Assembly (NCBI GenBank): GCA_947447815.1
Contig: CANFLJ010000055.1
Span: 1-8,916, forward strand
Source of the DNA: Chitinophagaceae bacterium
Lineage (GTDB): Bacteria; Bacteroidota; Bacteroidia; Chitinophagales; Chitinophagaceae
Length of the DNA stretch: 8,916 nucleotides
Reading direction: 5' to 3'
Numbering within the stretch: the stretch's first letter is position 1; the number at the start of each line of letters is the position of its first letter. Both the position numbers and the translations under genes were made by a program. Under the pieces are notes generated by a model, which ran no database searches, had not been told where the DNA came from, and worked only from the letters and a program-made list of their open reading frames with translations. Below, piece after piece: positions 5,992 through 8,916 of this stretch.

Positions 5992-5999
5992 CAAATATA
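5992..5999 (-). promoter_or_regulatory. Candidate -7 promoter box of ffh
   Basis: The minus strand reads TATATTTG followed by CAAAC, an exact TAnnTTTG match. The start would be near 5985, giving a leader of about 70 nt to the ffh ATG. No TTG is present 17-23 bp further upstream, so the -33 half is missing or unusual. Confidence 0.5.
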
Positions 6000-6023
6000 T
6001 ATGTTGGAGATTTCTATTTGGAT

Positions 6024-6890
6024 TTAACCCAGAAAAACCCTCAATCCCTGACAGCCCTGATTTGATCTTAACTTAAAAATAGCCTTGTCTTTTATCTGTC
6101 TTACTCTTTCTCGGGTCAGATTGAATCTTTCGCCAATATCTTCCAGAGTCAGGCTATTCTCTACTCCTATTCCAAAGAAATAACAGATTACTTTTTTCTG
6201 TCTTTCGGTCAGGTTATTCATAGCCATCTGAATCTCTTTCGTAAGCGATTCGCAATGATCTAGTTGTTTGTCTGTTTTATCTGCATTGGGATTTTCCATG
6301 ATATCTACCAGCGCATATTCTTCTCCATCCTGCATGGGCGAATCCATACTAACAGAACGTTGATTGCTGGAGAGCATATCTTTTATTTCCGATAAATCCA
6401 TTTGCAGCATTTCGGACAGCTCTTCTTCGCTTGGCTCTCTTTCGTTTTGTTGTTCAAAAGCCTGTTTGGCATTGTTTATCTTATTGCTTAGTCCAATTTT
6501 ATTGAGGGGTAAACGAACCACTCTACTTTGTTCTGCTAAGGAAAGAATAATACTTTGTCTGATCCACCATACAGCGAAGGAGATGAATTTGAAGCCCTTA
6601 GTTTCATCAAACTTTAAAGCTGCTTTAATTAATCCAACATTGCCTTCGTTGATTAAATCGGAAAGACTCATTCCTTGATTCTGGTATTGTTTGGCTACAG
6701 AAACTACAAATCGCAGATTCCCGTTTACCAGTCTATCCAGTGCAGCCTGATCGCCTAGTTTTATCCTCACTGCAAGTGCGGCTTCCTCGTCGGGGGAAAT
6801 AAGTCGGACCTTCGAAATCTCCTGCAAATACTTATCCAATCCATCATTAGCCCTATTGGTAATAGACTTGGTTATTTTCAGCTGACGCAT
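6024..6890 (-). CDS. rpoD: RNA polymerase sigma-70 factor, RpoD/SigA-like
   Basis: The 288 residues match the short Bacteroidota RpoD form, which lacks the large region 1.1. Seen in order are MRQLKITKSITNR at the start, region 2 (NLRFVVSVAKQYQNQGMSLS at 58-77, GFKFISFAVWWIRQS at 99-113), region 3 (about 130-200) and the region 4 helix-turn-helix (LTLEDIGERFNLTRERVRQIK at 248-267 around -35 contacts). It directs core polymerase to promoters. I chose ATG 6890: the family motif begins there and the promoter (6960-6989) lies upstream. The open frame continues to 7022, but its extra 44 residues do not resemble a sigma factor and begin upstream of that promoter. Odd points are Phe105 where most sigma-70 proteins have Tyr, and a C-terminus (SNQGCQGLRVFLG) unlike the usual SKLL.-YLG ending. 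It may be a second RpoD paralogue and not the main housekeeping factor. Confidence 0.9.
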   Translation of the reverse strand: MRQLKITKSITNRANDGLDKYLQEISKVRLISPDEEAALAVRIKLGDQAALDRLVNGNLRFVVSVAKQYQNQGMSLSDLINEGNVGLIKAALKFDETKGFKFISFAVWWIRQSIILSLAEQSRVVRLPLNKIGLSNKINNAKQAFEQQNEREPSEEELSEMLQMDLSEIKDMLSSNQRSVSMDSPMQDGEEYALVDIMENPNADKTDKQLDHCESLTKEIQMAMNNLTERQKKVICYFFGIGVENSLTLEDIGERFNLTRERVRQIKDKAIFKLRSNQGCQGLRVFLG

Positions 6891-6959
6891 TCCCATAAAC
6901 AATCGTTTTAATACACGTGAACAGTCGTTTTTCTGTAGTAATTTTTCAAATTGGCAGAG

Positions 6960-6989
6960 CCAAAGTATGAATTTAATTAATTTTAACAA
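6960..6989 (-). promoter_or_regulatory. Promoter of the sigma-factor gene
   Basis: On the minus strand TTG (6989-6987) is separated by exactly 19 bp from TACTTTGG (6967-6960), one base off TAnnTTTG. The start would lie near 6953, giving a leader of about 60 nt before ATG 6890. The leader holds a 12-bp near-direct repeat (ACAATCGTTTTA at 6899-6910 and ACAGTCGTTTTT at 6921-6932) with a 22-bp period. Confidence 0.65.
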
Positions 6990-7082
6990 AATATTTTTTG
7001 AAAGATGGAAAATAAAACACACTCAAATGCAGAGGTATCCACTTTTTAAGCACTCACTATTGTTCATTAATATAAAAAACAT

Positions 7083-7112
7083 TTGCATGGTATCGATTAT
7101 TTTATATTATTG
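7083..7112 (+). promoter_or_regulatory. Promoter of the START-like domain gene
   Basis: TTG (7083-7085) is followed after exactly 19 bp by TATTATTG (7105-7112), one base off TAnnTTTG and followed by C. Transcription would begin near 7118, leaving a leader of about 27 nt. The same intergenic region carries the divergent sigma-factor promoter with the same 19-bp spacing. Between the two there is nothing else I can name. Confidence 0.65.
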
Positions 7113-7144
7113 CACCCGTTCACATAATAGATAAATGAAGATAG

Positions 7145-7528
7145 ATGAGTAAAAGACAATTGTTTACATTAGAATTTCCCGTACGTTGTTCTCCAACAAT
7201 TTTGTGGGAATTTTTAAGCACTCCAAGTGGTTTGCAGGAGTGGTTTGCCGACGTAGTAAATGTACGTGATGGCATATACAGTTTTGCATGGAGTGGAGGC
7301 GCACCCGATAAAGCTAAATTATTAGAAATAAAATTAGAAGAAGTAGTACGTTTTCAATGGATGCATTTTGATGCCAAAGAATACTTTGAATTCAAGATTA
7401 CCAAGACGGAAATTTCTAACCAAACAATACTGGTAATCTCCGATTTTGCCGAAAAGAATGAGGTGAAAGATCAAAGCAGATTGTGGGAATACCAGATTAA
7501 AGAATTATTTCACCGTTTGGGCGCATAA
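7145..7528 (+). CDS. START-like (SRPBCC/AHSA1-type) domain protein
   Basis: This 127-residue cytosolic protein is a single START-like helix-grip domain. The N-terminal strand and helix have the pattern SPTILWEFLSTPSGLQEWFA (16-35), typical of Bacteroidota proteins in this family (START_2/AHSA1-related). Beta-strand segments follow (YSFAW, AKLLEIK, VRFQW, YFEFKI, QTILVISDFA), and a long C-terminal helix (LWEYQIKELFHRLGA, 113-127) would close the ligand cavity. Such domains bind hydrophobic ligands or, as in Aha1, a protein partner. No ligand or partner is known to me for this subgroup. A five-codon open frame (7135-7152, MKIDE) overlaps the start codon in another frame. The gene is a single unit with its own promoter and terminator, divergent from the sigma-factor gene. 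Confidence 0.88.
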   Translation: MSKRQLFTLEFPVRCSPTILWEFLSTPSGLQEWFADVVNVRDGIYSFAWSGGAPDKAKLLEIKLEEVVRFQWMHFDAKEYFEFKITKTEISNQTILVISDFAEKNEVKDQSRLWEYQIKELFHRLGA

Positions 7529-7560
7529 TAATTAAGAAAGTTTTTGTACAAAACATATTG

Positions 7561-7600
7561 AGGCTGTATCAGACATCACTGTTTGAGCAGCCTTTTTCTT
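7561..7600 (+). terminator. Intrinsic terminator after the START-like gene
   Basis: AGGCTG (7561-7566) pairs with CAGCCT (7588-7593). An inner CAGACA/TGTTTG pairing with a TCAC loop extends the stem, and TTTTTCTTTT follows. It lies 32 nt after the stop codon. The rest of the gap up to 7759 is very T-rich and holds a 12-bp palindrome (TTTTGTACAAAA, 7542-7553) just before this terminator. Confidence 0.7.
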
Positions 7601-7734
7601 TTGTGCTATTTAGTTTTTCTTTTTTTAGTTTTTGTACTTGTATTCATTTTTAATTATTAATTCTTAATTTTTAATTAGAACCTCTATTCCTCCTTATATA
7701 TCCTTGTATTCCATTATCACATTACCAAATAAGC

Positions 7735-7742
7735 TATTTTCG
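7735..7742 (+). promoter_or_regulatory. Probable -7 promoter box of hemB
   Basis: TATTTTCG followed by CGGC is one base off TAnnTTTG and lies 17 bp before the hemB ATG. The start would be near 7748-7750, so the leader is only about 10 nt. No TTG lies at the normal spacing; the nearest (7704-7706) is 28 bp away. Confidence 0.45.
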
Positions 7743-7759
7743 CGGCACAATTATCACAT

Positions 7760-8737
7760 ATGTATTTACAACGTAGAAACAGAATCAGTAGAACAAATGC
7801 TACTATCAGAAGTCTTGTAGCAGAAACTACCCTTACGCCGAACGATTTTATTGCTCCCCTATTTATAGATGAAGGAACGAATGTAAGAACGGAGATTTCT
7901 TCCATGAAAAACTACTATCGTCTTTCATTGGATCTTACTATTTTGGAGGTAAAAGAATTGTGGGCACTCGGTATCAAATCAGTTCTGTTGTTTGTAAAAT
8001 GCAGTGACGATTGCAAGGATAATACCGGCAAAGAAGCCTGGAACGAAAATGGTTTGATGCAACGTAGCATAAAAGCTATTAAAGCTGCCGTACCCGACAT
8101 GCTGGTAATGACCGATGTAGCATTGGATCCCTATTCTATTTATGGTCATGATGGCATTGTAAAAGATGGCGAAATAGTAAACGACGAAACCGTAGAAGCC
8201 CTGGTAAGAATGAGTATTAGCCATGCTGCTGCCGGTGCCGATTTTGTAGCCCCTAGCGATATGATGGATGGACGTATAGGTGCTATCAGAGAAGGATTGG
8301 AGCAGAACGGATTTACCAAAACAGGCATCATGGCCTATAGTGCCAAGTATGCTTCCTGCTTTTATGGCCCTTTTAGAGACGCATTGGATTCTGCCCCTGG
8401 TTTTGGTGATAAAAAGACTTATCAGATGGATTATGCCAACCGTAGAGAAGCCATAAAAGAAACCCTGATGGATGTAGCCGAAGGTGCCGATATAGTGATG
8501 GTAAAACCTGCTATGGCATATCTGGACATTATCAGAGAAATAAGAGATAAGGTAGATATTCCAGTAAGCGCCTACCACGTAAGCGGCGAATATGCCATGA
8601 TAAAAGCGGCTGCTGAAAGAGGCTGGATAGACGAGGATAAAGCTATATTAGAAAGTCTTACTTCCATCAAAAGAGCAGGTGCCGATTTGATAGCTACCTA
8701 CTTTGCAAAAGACGCTGCAAAATTGCTGGCTAAGTAG
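7760..8737 (+). CDS. hemB: Porphobilinogen synthase (delta-aminolevulinic acid dehydratase)
   Basis: The 325 residues are full length for HemB, which condenses two 5-aminolevulinate molecules to porphobilinogen in the second common step of haem/tetrapyrrole synthesis in the cytosol. The two active-site lysines are Lys196 (MAYSAKYAS) and Lys249 in the signature GADIVMVKPA (242-251). APSDMMDGR (164-172) is also typical. The metal-site segment reads DVALDPYSIYGHDG (119-132). The three zinc-binding cysteines found in E. coli and animal enzymes are replaced by Ala, Asp and Asp, so this is the cysteine-free class, expected to use magnesium and not catalytic zinc. The start codon has a very short leader without Shine-Dalgarno. 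It is a single-gene unit, convergent with the partial gene to its right. The 52-bp gap after it is T-rich, without a clear hairpin. Confidence 0.97.
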   Translation: MYLQRRNRISRTNATIRSLVAETTLTPNDFIAPLFIDEGTNVRTEISSMKNYYRLSLDLTILEVKELWALGIKSVLLFVKCSDDCKDNTGKEAWNENGLMQRSIKAIKAAVPDMLVMTDVALDPYSIYGHDGIVKDGEIVNDETVEALVRMSISHAAAGADFVAPSDMMDGRIGAIREGLEQNGFTKTGIMAYSAKYASCFYGPFRDALDSAPGFGDKKTYQMDYANRREAIKETLMDVAEGADIVMVKPAMAYLDIIREIRDKVDIPVSAYHVSGEYAMIKAAAERGWIDEDKAILESLTSIKRAGADLIATYFAKDAAKLLAK

Positions 8738-8789
8738 TAAGCCTTATTGCATTTGTATGCTTTAGTTTTTACTTTTTGTTTATTTCTTT

Positions 8790-8916
8790 TTACTTGATTT
8801 TGGGCGTTCCGCTGAAGCGGCCGTTCCAGCTTTTCCTATCTATTGCTACCACTTGTATCCTCTTCAGTTTTAAAGTATGCTCAGTGGTGGTAGCAATAGG
8901 ATATTCCCTGCTGGCA
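8790..8916 (-). CDS. C-terminal end of an unrecognised protein (enters from the right edge)
   Basis: On the minus strand one frame stays open from the window edge to TAA at 8792-8790. It gives 41 residues that begin ASREYPIATTTEHTLKLKRI and end in FSGTPKIK. It is the only minus-strand frame that looks coding: mixed polar and hydrophobic residues, a basic end, and convergent placement against hemB with a 52-bp gap. I do not recognise the family. The segment contains a 12-bp inverted repeat (8841-8852 with 8887-8898), so non-coding structure is an alternative reading. Confidence 0.5.
   Translation of the reverse strand, partial: ASREYPIATTTEHTLKLKRIQVVAIDRKSWNGRFSGTPKIK

Noticed and set aside
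6364..6678. A 104-codon plus-strand frame inside the sigma-factor gene
   Set aside because: It is antisense to regions 2-3 of the sigma factor, with composition typical of a reverse-complement shadow.
6891..7022. A 44-residue N-terminal extension of the sigma factor from ATG 7022
   Set aside because: The family sequence starts exactly at MRQLKITK (6890), and the promoter at 6960-6989 lies inside the extension, so that ATG would usually not be transcribed.
7649..7677. AT-rich TTAATTATTAATT/TTAATTTTTAATTA near-repeats before hemB, with a similar string near 4011-4026
   Set aside because: This is low-complexity A/T sequence of a kind common between Bacteroidota genes. There is no regular unit or terminal repeat to support a mobile element.
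7979..8578. A 199-codon open frame on the strand opposite hemB
   Set aside because: It lies wholly inside hemB, whose motifs are unmistakable. Its translation (many His, Tyr, Ile and Phe, no recognisable domain) is what the reverse complement of a conserved gene gives.
8738..8789. A terminator after hemB
   Set aside because: The stretch is T-rich, but only a 4-bp stem (GCAT/ATGC) can be found, too weak to call.
1..8916. tRNA, rRNA, CRISPR array, insertion sequence, prophage or defence genes
   Set aside because: No cloverleaf, rRNA motif, regularly spaced repeats, transposase, integrase or known defence domain was seen on either strand.

Overview
The window looks like ordinary chromosomal DNA from a member of the Bacteroidota, most likely a Chitinophagaceae-type organism. 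The signs are low GC, A-rich translation starts without a classical Shine-Dalgarno, promoters of the Bacteroidota type (TTG, about 19 bp, TAnnTTTG), a sigma factor beginning MRQLKITKSITNR, and the START-like and DUF898/M48 families in their usual Bacteroidota forms. I assign the phylum with confidence and the family only by resemblance.

Layout, left to right. (1) Positions 1-1578, minus strand: a two-gene unit of a six-helix DUF898/YjgN-like membrane protein followed by the N-terminal part of an M48 metallopeptidase, which runs off the left edge. (2) Positions 1672-2562, plus strand: a secreted, probably lipid-anchored alpha/beta hydrolase, divergent from unit 1 and sharing with it a short intergenic region that holds a 14-bp palindrome. 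(3) A strong bidirectional terminator at 2591-2626 separates the hydrolase from a convergent small transaldolase of the TalC/Fsa family (2677-3330, minus). (4) Positions 3541-4456, minus: rpsL-rpsG, with its own consensus promoter and terminator and no fusA behind it. (5) Positions 4589-5914, minus: ffh, the signal recognition particle GTPase, with a hairpin in its leader. (6) Positions 6024-6890, minus: an RpoD-like sigma factor, divergent from (7) a START-like domain protein (7145-7528, plus). Each of these two has a TTG-19 bp-TAnnTTTG-like promoter. (8) Positions 7760-8737, plus: hemB, a cysteine-free and so probably zinc-independent porphobilinogen synthase. (9) Positions 8790-8916, minus: the C-terminal end of an unrecognised gene entering from the right edge.

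How the genes relate: most are housekeeping functions (translation, protein targeting, transcription initiation, tetrapyrrole synthesis, pentose-phosphate carbon shuffling) placed side by side as small independent units, not as one pathway. The real functional pairs are rpsL-rpsG and DUF898-M48. Every stretch between genes is shorter than 300 bases and its contents are described below.

I see no mobile element, CRISPR array, tRNA or rRNA, and no convincing undescribed multi-gene system. The more interesting points are small: transaldolase-type active-site residues in an 'Fsa' gene, a Tyr-to-Phe change in the promoter-melting region of the sigma factor, the detached rpsL-rpsG pair, and several palindromes and hairpins placed at promoters.
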